From: Wenzhouxiangella sp.
GTDB lineage: Bacteria > Pseudomonadota > Gammaproteobacteria > Xanthomonadales > Wenzhouxiangellaceae
Length of the DNA stretch: 8,153 nucleotides
Assembly (NCBI GenBank): GCA_007121485.1
Contig: SKKM01000009.1
Location: 1 to 8,153 of the forward strand
Direction: 5' to 3'
This document shows, in pieces, positions 1-6,012 of this stretch. The translations under genes and the position numbers were made by a program. Under the pieces are notes generated by a model. The model was given only the letters and a program-made list of their open reading frames with translations. It was not told where the DNA came from and searched no databases. Numbering within the stretch: the first letter of the stretch is position 1; the number at the start of each line of letters is the position of its first letter.

Positions 1-488
1 CGGCGCACGGCCGCGTCGGCGCCGCCGATGGACAGGCCGACCAGGCAACGGTCATAGTCCGGGTAGCGACAGTTGGCGCCGGCCCAGACCCAGTTCTGGT
101 CTTCAGCTTCGGCCAGGGCGTCGACGTCGATGATCACGTCCCAGTCCGGACGTTCGTCGCGATACTCCTCGCGGCTGGTCACGCGCCAGATGCCGCGCAC
201 GTGGTTGGCGTCGCGCCAGAAGTTGTAGATCTGTCCGCCCATCAGCGATGGGAAGGCGATGCGGTCATCAGCGGTCAGAATCTCCAGGTTGCGCTCGTGG
301 ATCGCCTCGAAATACGGGTGGCTTTCCAGGAATTCGACCGAGCGCTCGTTCTGCTCGCGCGCCCAGTCCAGCGCGCGTTCGCTCTCGATCTCCTCCAGCC
401 ACAGGAACGGATCGTCCTCAGCGGCCATGGTCGCTCCGGGCAGCGCGAGAACCGCGGTCAGGGTCAACAGGGGCAAGGTCTTGGTCAT
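1..488 (-). CDS. Secreted prolyl-oligopeptidase-family (S9) serine peptidase, N-terminal part
   Basis: The 3' part lies beyond the window edge; 162 codons are visible, reading leftward from an ATG at 486-488. Residues 1-23 look like a Sec signal peptide: a short Lys-containing start, a hydrophobic stretch TLPLLTLTAVLALPGA, and an Ala-rich cleavage site near TMAA. The enzyme is therefore probably periplasmic or secreted. The mature start DPFLWLEEIE, then ALDWAREQN, then IYNFWRDANHVRGIWR (about residues 87-102) and LVGLSIGGADA (about 149-159) are typical of the N-terminal beta-propeller region of S9 prolyl oligopeptidases. Those enzymes cut short peptides, usually after proline, and are commonly about 700 residues long. 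The catalytic Ser-Asp-His domain is not in view, so activity cannot be judged. An AGGA motif (498-501) lies 9 bases before the ATG. The gene follows amn on the same strand after 59 bases with no terminator seen, so co-transcription is possible. Family assignment is firm; substrate is unknown. Confidence 0.85.
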   Translation of the reverse strand, partial: MTKTLPLLTLTAVLALPGATMAAEDDPFLWLEEIESERALDWAREQNERSVEFLESHPYFEAIHERNLEILTADDRIAFPSLMGGQIYNFWRDANHVRGIWRVTSREEYRDERPDWDVIIDVDALAEAEDQNWVWAGANCRYPDYDRCLVGLSIGGADAAVR

Positions 489-547
489 GTAGCGTGGTCC
501 TATTCAGTTCCATTGCAATAAGGTGGATGCCGAGGGTTGCCTTGCTT

Positions 548-1321
548 TTAGTCAAAGCGCAGGTGCCGCACCGAGCGGCCCTCGTTGGCGATTTCCTTGA
601 GCGAGTCGATGCCAATGGCGATCTGGCTGTCGACGAAACGCTCGGTGATGATGCGGTCGGAGGCGTCGGTCTTGACGCCGTCGGGAATCATGGGCTGGTC
701 GGACACCAGCAGCAGCGCGCCGGCCGGGATCGAGTTGGCAAACGCGGTGATGAAGATGGTCGCGGTTTCCATGTCGATGGCCATGCAGCGCGTGCGGCGC
801 AGGTACTTCTTGAACGCCCGGTCGTGCTCCCACACCCGGCGGTTGGTGGTGTAGACCGTGCCGGTCCAGTAGTCCTTGTTATGGTCGCGGATGGTGGACG
901 AAATCGCGCGCTGCAGGGTGAAGGCCGGCAGCGACGGCACCTCAGGCGGAAAGTAGTCGTTCGAGGTACCCTCGCCGCGGATGGCGGCGATCGGCAGGAT
1001 CAGGTCTCCGAGCTGGTTCTTTTTCTTCAGCCCCCCGCACTTGCCCAGGAACAGCACCGCCTTCGGCTCCACGGCACTGAGCAGGTCCATGATGGTGGCG
1101 GCATTGGCGCTGCCCATGCCGAAATTGATGATCGAGATGTTCTCGCAGGTGGCGTTGCGCATGGCCTTGTCGCGGCCGCGCACTTCCACGCCCATGAAGG
1201 CGGCGAACTTCTCCACGTAGTTGTCGAAATTGGTCAGCAGGACGTACTTGCCGAAGTCCTCGACCGGCGTTCCCGTATAGCGCGGCAGCCAGTTCTGCAC
1301 GATGCTCGGCTTGTCCAACAT
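548..1321 (-). CDS. amn: AMP nucleosidase, short form
   Basis: The product has 257 residues and begins MLDKPSIVQNWLPRY. AMP nucleosidase hydrolyses AMP to adenine and ribose 5-phosphate in the cytoplasm, in purine salvage and adenylate control. The sequence has the nucleoside phosphorylase/nucleosidase fold signatures: INFGMGSANAATIMDLL (about residues 65-81), the glycine-rich VLFLGKCGGLKKK (about 89-101), the purine/ribose-site AIDMETATIF (181-190), and SDQPMIPDGVKT (207-218), which resembles the matching loop of E. coli Amn. E. coli Amn is about 480 residues; this protein corresponds only to the catalytic half and lacks the N-terminal domain. It therefore belongs with the short AMN-like clade known from Bacteroidetes and some proteobacteria. 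The start at 1321 is chosen because AAAGGAG lies 6 bases upstream; a longer reading to 1561 would run into the divergent yeiH gene. A related nucleosidase specificity, such as methylthioadenosine, is less likely but cannot be excluded by reading alone. Confidence 0.85.
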   Translation of the reverse strand: MLDKPSIVQNWLPRYTGTPVEDFGKYVLLTNFDNYVEKFAAFMGVEVRGRDKAMRNATCENISIINFGMGSANAATIMDLLSAVEPKAVLFLGKCGGLKKKNQLGDLILPIAAIRGEGTSNDYFPPEVPSLPAFTLQRAISSTIRDHNKDYWTGTVYTTNRRVWEHDRAFKKYLRRTRCMAIDMETATIFITAFANSIPAGALLLVSDQPMIPDGVKTDASDRIITERFVDSQIAIGIDSLKEIANEGRSVRHLRFD

Positions 1322-1327
1322 GCCTTT

Positions 1328-1334
1328 CTCCTTT
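1328..1334 (-). promoter_or_regulatory. Strong ribosome binding site of amn
   Basis: On the minus strand AAAGGAG is followed by a 6-base spacer and the ATG at 1321. It decides the start of amn against the longer in-frame reading and is the best Shine-Dalgarno sequence in the window. Confidence 0.8.
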
Positions 1335-1391
1335 GAGCGAATTGCAACGATTCCGGGCCAGGGGGTCCGTGCCCGATCAGCGGACGACACG

Positions 1392-1406
1392 GCAAGCCGC
1401 GCTTGC
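1392..1406. repeat. Small inverted repeat in the amn/yeiH divergent region
   Basis: GCAAGC and GCTTGC form perfect 6-base arms around a 3-base spacer, 20 bases before the yeiH start. The half-site CGCTTG (1400-1405) recurs at 1411-1416, 11 bases further on. The position between divergent genes would suit an operator, or a small hairpin in the yeiH leader. Arms this short arise by chance in GC-rich DNA, and no regulator gene is adjacent. The rest of the 104-base gap shows no convincing promoter on either strand. Confidence 0.25.
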
Positions 1407-1415
1407 ACTACGCTT

Positions 1416-1419
1416 GAGG
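1416..1419 (+). promoter_or_regulatory. Ribosome binding site of yeiH
   Basis: GAGG lies 6 bases before the ATG at 1426. It supports this start over the in-frame TTG at 1333, which falls inside the amn ribosome binding site, and over the ATG at 1444, which has no purine-rich stretch upstream. Confidence 0.6.
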
Positions 1420-1425
1420 CCGACC

Positions 1426-2496
1426 ATGAGCGCAAATCCCAGCATGACAGACCGCGCCGCCAGGCCCGTGATCGGGCTGCTCGTCTGCGCCGCCATCGCC
1501 GCTGTGGCTTGGTTGCTCGTGCGCCTGCTGCAGGATCTGCCCGAGCCGATCTCGAATGCACCGGCCTCGCCGATGGTGCTCGCTATTCTAGCGGGGCTGG
1601 CGTTGGGCGGGGTCGCTGCGCGGCGGCCCTCTTGGCAGCCAGGCCTGGCGCTGGCCCGAGGCCCGCTGTTGAAAACCGCGGTCGCGCTGATCGGCCTGCG
1701 GCTGAGCCTGGTCGAACTGGGCTTGCTTGGGGGCCGCGCGCTGCCGCTGGTGGTGCTGGTCGTCTTGAGCGGGCTGGCGCTGACCTATTGGCTGGTGCGC
1801 AGCGCCGGCGGCAACCGGCACCTGGCCGGACTGCTGGGCGTGGGTACGGCCATCTGCGGCGCCTCGGCCATCGCCGCGCTGGCCCCGGCCCTGAAAGCGC
1901 GTCCGCAGGAAACCGCCTATGCCGTGGCCTGCGTGGCCCTGGTTGGCCTGCTGGCTACCCTGTTCTACCCCTTCATTCTGCCGCCGCTGCTGGCCGACCC
2001 CGTCGCGGTCGGCCTGGTCATGGGCGCGGCCATCCACGATACCGCGCAGGTCACCGCGGCCGCTGCGGCGCATGAGCAGCTGTGGCAGCTCGACGGCACG
2101 CTTAATGCCGCTACCGTCACCAAGCTGATCCGCAACTTCAGCATGGTGCTGGTCATCCCGCTGCTGGCCTGGATGCTGAGCGAGCCCGGCAGCCGCATGC
2201 GCTACGTGCCGGTGCCGCTGTTCATCCTGGCTTTTCTGGCCCTGTCGGTCGTGCGCAGCGCCGGCGACGCCGCCCTGGGCGCGGATCACGCCGCCTGGCA
2301 GGACCTGATCGCCGTCGCGGGCCAGATCAGCCAGTTCCTGTTTGCCATGGCCATGGCGGCGATCGCGATGGGCATTCGTTTCACGCAACTGCAGGCACTG
2401 GGCTGGAAACCCGCCGCCGCGGCGCTGGCCGCGGCGCTCGCCGTGCTGGTCATTGCCGTAGGCTGGGTTCATTTCGTGTCCCCAAGCGCGCTTTAA
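1426..2496 (+). CDS. yeiH: YeiH/UPF0324-family integral membrane protein (putative sulfate exporter family)
   Basis: The product has 356 residues, close to the 349 of E. coli YeiH. It is an inner-membrane protein with about ten hydrophobic segments, for example residues 15-33, 50-66, 105-124, 163-186, 238-250, 264-276, 300-317 and 329-350. Family hallmarks are LLGVGTAICGASAIAALAPAL (in the region 136-156), with the conserved ICG-SAI core, and VMGAAIHDTAQVTAAAAA (198-215), matching the family's G-x-x-x-H-D/E-x-A-Q-V block. KLIRNFSMVLVIPLLA (233-248) also fits the family. Databases call the family a putative sulfate exporter, but the substrate is not settled. The first residues, up to about 12, are hydrophilic, with no cleavable signal. 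The gene is divergent from amn and ends 60 bases before thrA on the same strand with no terminator visible, so some read-through into the thr operon is possible. Family assignment is firm; function is open. Confidence 0.88.
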   Translation: MSANPSMTDRAARPVIGLLVCAAIAAVAWLLVRLLQDLPEPISNAPASPMVLAILAGLALGGVAARRPSWQPGLALARGPLLKTAVALIGLRLSLVELGLLGGRALPLVVLVVLSGLALTYWLVRSAGGNRHLAGLLGVGTAICGASAIAALAPALKARPQETAYAVACVALVGLLATLFYPFILPPLLADPVAVGLVMGAAIHDTAQVTAAAAAHEQLWQLDGTLNAATVTKLIRNFSMVLVIPLLAWMLSEPGSRMRYVPVPLFILAFLALSVVRSAGDAALGADHAAWQDLIAVAGQISQFLFAMAMAAIAMGIRFTQLQALGWKPAAAALAAALAVLVIAVGWVHFVSPSAL

Positions 2497-2521
2497 ACGC
2501 CTTGCGGCCCGCGCTGAACGG

Positions 2522-2527
2522 TACACT
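2522..2527 (+). promoter_or_regulatory. Possible -10 element of the thr operon promoter
   Basis: TACACT lies 29 bases before the thrA ATG in the 60-base gap after yeiH, and matches the sigma-70 -10 consensus in 4 of 6 positions. The only TTG-type -35 candidate, TTGCGG at 2502-2507, leaves a 14-base spacer, which is too short for a standard promoter. GCCTTG (2499-2504) and CAAGGC (2528-2533) form 6-base inverted arms flanking the element. No leader peptide and no terminator/antiterminator pair fit in the gap. Transcription may also enter from yeiH. Confidence 0.3.
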
Positions 2528-2556
2528 CAAGGCTTGTCGTCATCAGCAGAGCCTTC

Positions 2557-5025
2557 ATGCGCTGGACCATCCATAAATTCGGCGGCAGCAGCCTGGCCGA
2601 CGCCGACTGCATCGCCCACGTGGCCACCCTCCTGGCCGACCGAAAGGAAGACGACGGCCAGGCCGTGGTGGTCTCGGCCATGGCCGGCGTCACCAACACC
2701 CTGCTCGAACTGGCCGGCCTCGCCGCGCATGGCGGCGGGGACTGGCAAGGACCGCTGCAGGAACTGCGCCGCCGCCACCTCGAGACCGCGGAGCGCCTGG
2801 TCGAGCGGCCCGAGCTGCAGGCCCATGTGCTCGAACAGGTCAAGCAGCGCTTCGTCACCCTGGAACAGCTGCTGGCCAGCCTGGCCCTGATGGGTTCGGC
2901 GCCGACCGAGGCGCTGGAACTGATTTCCGGCTTCGGCGAGTTGCTCTCGGCCGAACTGCTGACCGCCCGCCTGCAGCAGTCCGGCGAGGCGGCCGTGTTC
3001 GTCGACGCGCGCGAGGTCCTGCGCACCAAGCCGGCGGCGCTGATGGTGACGGTCGACTGGGAAACCAGTGGCCAGCTGCTGGCCGAGCTGATGGCCAGGC
3101 AGCCGTCACGGCGTTACGTGATCACCGGCTTCATCTGCCGCACCGTGGACGGCCGCATCTCCACGCTGGGCCGCAACGGCTCGGACTACTCGGGCAGCAT
3201 CTTCGGGCGCCTGCTCCACGCCGACGAGATCCATATCTGGACCAACGTCGACGGCCTGTTGTCGGCCGATCCCGGTGCCGTGCCGCAGGCCGAGCTGCTG
3301 CAACACCTGTCCTACCGCGAGGCCTTCGAACTGGCCTACTTCGGCGCCCGCGTCATTCATCCGCAGGCGCTCAGTCCGGCCCAGGAATGCGACATCCCGG
3401 TGTTCATCCGCAACACCTTCAACCCGGACTGTCCGGGCACGCGCATCGACTCGGCCGGCCACCCGGAGCCGCCGGTCAAGGGCATTTCCGGCGTCGGAAA
3501 GATGGCCCTGATCAACATCGAGGGCGCCGGCATGATCGGCGTCCCCGGCACCGCCGAGCGCATCTTCGGCGCCCTGCACCGGGCCTCCATCTCCGTTTCC
3601 ATGATCTCGCAGGGGTCCTCGGAACACTCGATCTGCGTGGTGGTGCCGGGCGAGGCGGGCGAAACCGCCCGCGCCATCCTCGAGCAGGTGTTCGATCGCG
3701 AACTGCGCCACGGCCAGATCCACCGCATCAGCCTGCTGTCCGACATCCGCATCCTGGCCATCGTCGGCGAGGGCATGACCGGCCGACCCGGCATCGCCGC
3801 ACGCCTGTTCGGCGGCCTGGCCCGCGCCGGCATCAACGTGCGCGCCATCGCCCAGGGCGCGTCCGAACGCAACATCTCGGTGGTCATCGACGAACACGAC
3901 GCCGAGCGCGCGCTCAAGGCCATCCACGCCGGCTTCTATCTCTCGGAGCAGACCCTGTCGATCGGCCTGATCGGCCCCGGCCACGTGGGTTCGGCCCTGA
4001 TCCGCCAGATGCTGGAGGCCGCCGAGCGCCTGAAGCGCGACGCCAACCTGGACCTGCGCCTGCGCGCCGTGGCCAGTTCCAGCCGCATGCGCTTGAGCGA
4101 AACCGGGCTGGAGCCCGAGGACGCGCGCAACCCGCTGGGCGCGGAACCCGAAGCCCTGGACCTGGAGCGCTTTGTCAGCCATATCCATGACGACCACCTG
4201 CCGCACGCGGTGATCATCGACTGCACCGCCAGCAACCAGGTCGCCGACCACTACCTGGAATGGATCCAGCGCGGCATCCACGTCATCACCCCCAACAAGC
4301 ACGCCGGCAGCGGCGACCTGGCCCGCTATCTTGAACTCAAGCGGACGCTGGAATCCTCCAGCGCGCGCTGGCGCTACGAGGCCACCGTCGGCGCCGGGCT
4401 GCCGGTTATCCAGACCCTGCGCGACCTGCTCGACACCGGCGACCGCCTGCTGTCCATCGAAGGCATCTTTTCCGGCACCCTGGCCTACCTGTTCAACCGC
4501 TTCGAACCCGGCATGTCCTTTGCCGCGCTGGTGGGCGAGGCGCGCGCGGCCGGCTATACCGAGCCCGATCCGCGCGACGATCTGTCCGGCATGGACGTGG
4601 CTCGCAAGCTGGTCATCCTGGCGCGCGAAATGGGCCTGACCGTCGGACTCGACCAGGTCGAGGTCGAAAGCCTGGCGCCGGCCGAGCTCAACGGCCTCAG
4701 CGTGGCCGAGTTCCTGGAGCGCCTGGCCGAGCACGATGGCGCCATGGCCCGACGCCTGGAAGCCGCCCGGGGTTCCGGCAGGGTGCTGCGCTATGTCGCC
4801 TCGCTGGACCGCGACGGCAAGGCCGCCGTCGCGCTGAAGTCCCTGCCCGGCCATCACCCCTTCGCCAACCTGGCCCTGACCGACAACGTGGTCGCTTTCC
4901 GCACCGAGCGCTACCGCGACAATCCCCTCATCGTCCAGGGACCGGGCGCCGGACCGGACGTCACCGCCGGCGGCGTGTTCGCCGACCTGCTGCGTGTGGC
5001 CGCCGGGCTCGGGGCGCGACTGTGA
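2557..5025 (+). CDS. thrA: Bifunctional aspartate kinase / homoserine dehydrogenase I
   Basis: The product has 822 residues (E. coli ThrA has 820) and catalyses the first and third steps of threonine synthesis: ATP-dependent phosphorylation of aspartate, and NAD(P)H reduction of aspartate semialdehyde to homoserine. The kinase domain (1-300) shows KFGGSS at 7-12, SGFGELLSA at 124-132, GRNGSDYSGS at 205-214 and the Asp site near WTNVDGLLSADP. Two ACT-type regulatory segments follow (about 315-385 and 397-465), each with the expected Q-G-S/A-S-E motif (352-356 and 433-437), so threonine feedback inhibition is expected. The dehydrogenase domain (about 467-822) has the dinucleotide loop GLIGPGHVGSA (470-480), TPNKHA (578-583), YEATVGAGLPVI (608-619) and GYTEPDPRDDLSGMDVARK (666-684). 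D680 and K684 match the catalytic Asp219/Lys223 of yeast Hom6. Both halves look complete. The start follows only a weak CAGAG. The stop overlaps the thrB start by four bases. Confidence 0.97.
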   Translation: MRWTIHKFGGSSLADADCIAHVATLLADRKEDDGQAVVVSAMAGVTNTLLELAGLAAHGGGDWQGPLQELRRRHLETAERLVERPELQAHVLEQVKQRFVTLEQLLASLALMGSAPTEALELISGFGELLSAELLTARLQQSGEAAVFVDAREVLRTKPAALMVTVDWETSGQLLAELMARQPSRRYVITGFICRTVDGRISTLGRNGSDYSGSIFGRLLHADEIHIWTNVDGLLSADPGAVPQAELLQHLSYREAFELAYFGARVIHPQALSPAQECDIPVFIRNTFNPDCPGTRIDSAGHPEPPVKGISGVGKMALINIEGAGMIGVPGTAERIFGALHRASISVSMISQGSSEHSICVVVPGEAGETARAILEQVFDRELRHGQIHRISLLSDIRILAIVGEGMTGRPGIAARLFGGLARAGINVRAIAQGASERNISVVIDEHDAERALKAIHAGFYLSEQTLSIGLIGPGHVGSALIRQMLEAAERLKRDANLDLRLRAVASSSRMRLSETGLEPEDARNPLGAEPEALDLERFVSHIHDDHLPHAVIIDCTASNQVADHYLEWIQRGIHVITPNKHAGSGDLARYLELKRTLESSSARWRYEATVGAGLPVIQTLRDLLDTGDRLLSIEGIFSGTLAYLFNRFEPGMSFAALVGEARAAGYTEPDPRDDLSGMDVARKLVILAREMGLTVGLDQVEVESLAPAELNGLSVAEFLERLAEHDGAMARRLEAARGSGRVLRYVASLDRDGKAAVALKSLPGHHPFANLALTDNVVAFRTERYRDNPLIVQGPGAGPDVTAGGVFADLLRVAAGLGARL

Positions 5026-5984
5026 CCCGGCGCAAGCAGGCCACGGCCTTCGCGCCGGCCAGCGTCGGTAACGCCGGGGTCGGCTTCGACCTGCTCGGCT
5101 TTGCCATCCGCGGCGCGGGCGATACCGTCACCGCCACGCGCAGCGAGACGCCGGGCGTGGTCATCGAAGCCATTACCGGCACGGTCACCGATCTGCCGCG
5201 CGATCCGGACAGGAACACCGCCGGCAAGGCCGTGCTGGCCCTGCTGCAGTCGGAACGGGTCGACTTCGGCGTGAGCCTGCAGATCCACAAGGGCATTCCG
5301 CTGGGCTCCGGGCTGGGCGGTTCGGCGGCCTCGGCCAGCGCGGCGCTGATGGCGGTCAACGCCCTGATCGACCGGCCGCTGGAGACCGCGGCGCTCTACC
5401 GCTACGCGCTGATCGGCGAAACCGTGGCCTCGGGCTCGGTGCACGGCGACAATGTCGGCCCGCAGCTGCTGGGCGGGCTGGTGCTGGCCTCGGCCGAGCA
5501 ACTGTTCCGCATCCCGGTGCCGAAAGGACTGTACTCGGCCGTTGTTCACCCCGACCACATCGTCGAAACCCGCACCGCCCGCATGGCCCTGAGCGAGGGC
5601 TTCGGGATCGAGACCATCGTGGCCCAGCAGACCCGGCTGGCGCTGTTCCTGAGCGGCTGCTACCGCGACGATCTCGACTTGATCCGCGCCGGCCTGGCCG
5701 ACGTCCTGGTCGAGCCGCGCCGGGCCCACCTGATTCCGGGCTTCAGCGAGGTCAAGCAGGCCGCGCTCGATCACGGCGCGCTGGGCGCCTCGATCTCGGG
5801 CGCCGGTCCGAGCGTGTTCGGCTGGTTCGAGAGCCGAGCTCAAGCCGAGCAGGCCGGCGCGGCCATGGTCGCGGCCTTCGGCCGGCACAAACTCAATGCC
5901 ACCGCCCTGGTCTCGCCCCTGGAAGCACCCGGTGCCCGGGTGCTCGAGGATGAGTCCAGCCCGATCCAGGTGCGCTACCCATGA
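5022..5984 (+). CDS. thrB: Homoserine kinase
   Basis: The product has 320 residues (E. coli ThrB has 310) and is a cytoplasmic GHMP-superfamily kinase that phosphorylates homoserine with ATP, giving the substrate of ThrC. The three GHMP motifs are present: APASVGNAGVGFDLLGFA (11-28), the phosphate-binding loop GIPLGSGLGGSAASASAAL (91-109) and the C-terminal SGAGPSVFGWF (259-269). EPRRAHLIPGF (231-241) matches the homoserine-binding segment. The start is a GTG whose last two bases plus A form the thrA stop (GTGA, a 4-base overlap), indicating translational coupling; GGGG at 5011-5014, seven bases upstream, is a plausible ribosome binding site inside thrA. Relative to E. coli there is a slightly long tail (about 300-320, ending SSPIQVRYP). 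Its TGA overlaps the first ATG of the repeated junction leading to thrC. Confidence 0.96.
   Translation: MTRRKQATAFAPASVGNAGVGFDLLGFAIRGAGDTVTATRSETPGVVIEAITGTVTDLPRDPDRNTAGKAVLALLQSERVDFGVSLQIHKGIPLGSGLGGSAASASAALMAVNALIDRPLETAALYRYALIGETVASGSVHGDNVGPQLLGGLVLASAEQLFRIPVPKGLYSAVVHPDHIVETRTARMALSEGFGIETIVAQQTRLALFLSGCYRDDLDLIRAGLADVLVEPRRAHLIPGFSEVKQAALDHGALGASISGAGPSVFGWFESRAQAEQAGAAMVAAFGRHKLNATALVSPLEAPGARVLEDESSPIQVRYP
5967..5972 (+). promoter_or_regulatory. Shine-Dalgarno-like sequence ahead of the thrB-thrC junction
   Basis: CAGGTG inside the end of thrB lies 8 bases before the first junction ATG (5981). It is 36 bases before the true thrC ATG, which has no purine-rich sequence of its own. 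This suggests the original thrC start was at the thrB stop. Confidence 0.45.
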
Positions 5985-5998
5985 ACGATTGTCCATGA
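5981..5998 (+). other. Mini-ORF 1 at the thrB-thrC junction (MNDCP)
   Basis: Five codons and a stop. Its ATG overlaps the thrB TGA, and its own TGA overlaps the start of the next mini-ORF. It has the best-placed Shine-Dalgarno-like sequence of the three junction starts (CAGGTG, 8 bases upstream). A functional peptide is unlikely; any role would be to pass ribosomes toward thrC. Confidence 0.4.
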
Positions 5999-6012
5999 CC
6001 GATTGCCCATGA
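5995..6012 (+). other. Mini-ORF 2 at the thrB-thrC junction (MTDCP)
   Basis: Five codons and a stop, almost the same peptide as mini-ORF 1 because it is the second copy of the repeat. Its TGA overlaps the thrC ATG. It has no Shine-Dalgarno sequence of its own, so it could be used only by re-initiation or ribosome sliding. Confidence 0.35.

Noticed and set aside
489..547. Possible terminator between amn and the peptidase gene
   Set aside because: No GC-rich hairpin followed by a T-run could be found on the minus strand in this 59-base gap.
248..1336. Plus-strand open frame (362 codons) opposite the peptidase and amn genes
   Set aside because: The minus strand carries two well-supported genes here; this frame crosses their junction and looks like noise.
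548..1561. amn with a start 80 codons further upstream
   Set aside because: The extension has Arg/Ala-rich composition, overlaps the start of divergent yeiH, and lacks the strong ribosome binding site found before the ATG at 1321.
1333..2496. yeiH starting at the TTG at 1333
   Set aside because: That codon lies inside the amn ribosome binding site on the other strand and has no binding site of its own; the ATG at 1426 has GAGG 6 bases upstream and gives the family's usual length.
1588..2526. Minus-strand open frame (312 codons) opposite yeiH
   Set aside because: Gln/Gly/Arg-rich shadow with no motif, and the plus strand encodes a clear YeiH-family protein.
3106..4857. Long minus-strand open frame (583 codons) opposite thrA
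   Set aside because: It is a GC-rich antisense shadow: low-complexity Gly/Ala/Asp/Gln-rich translation, no family motifs, and fully inside a well-recognised gene.
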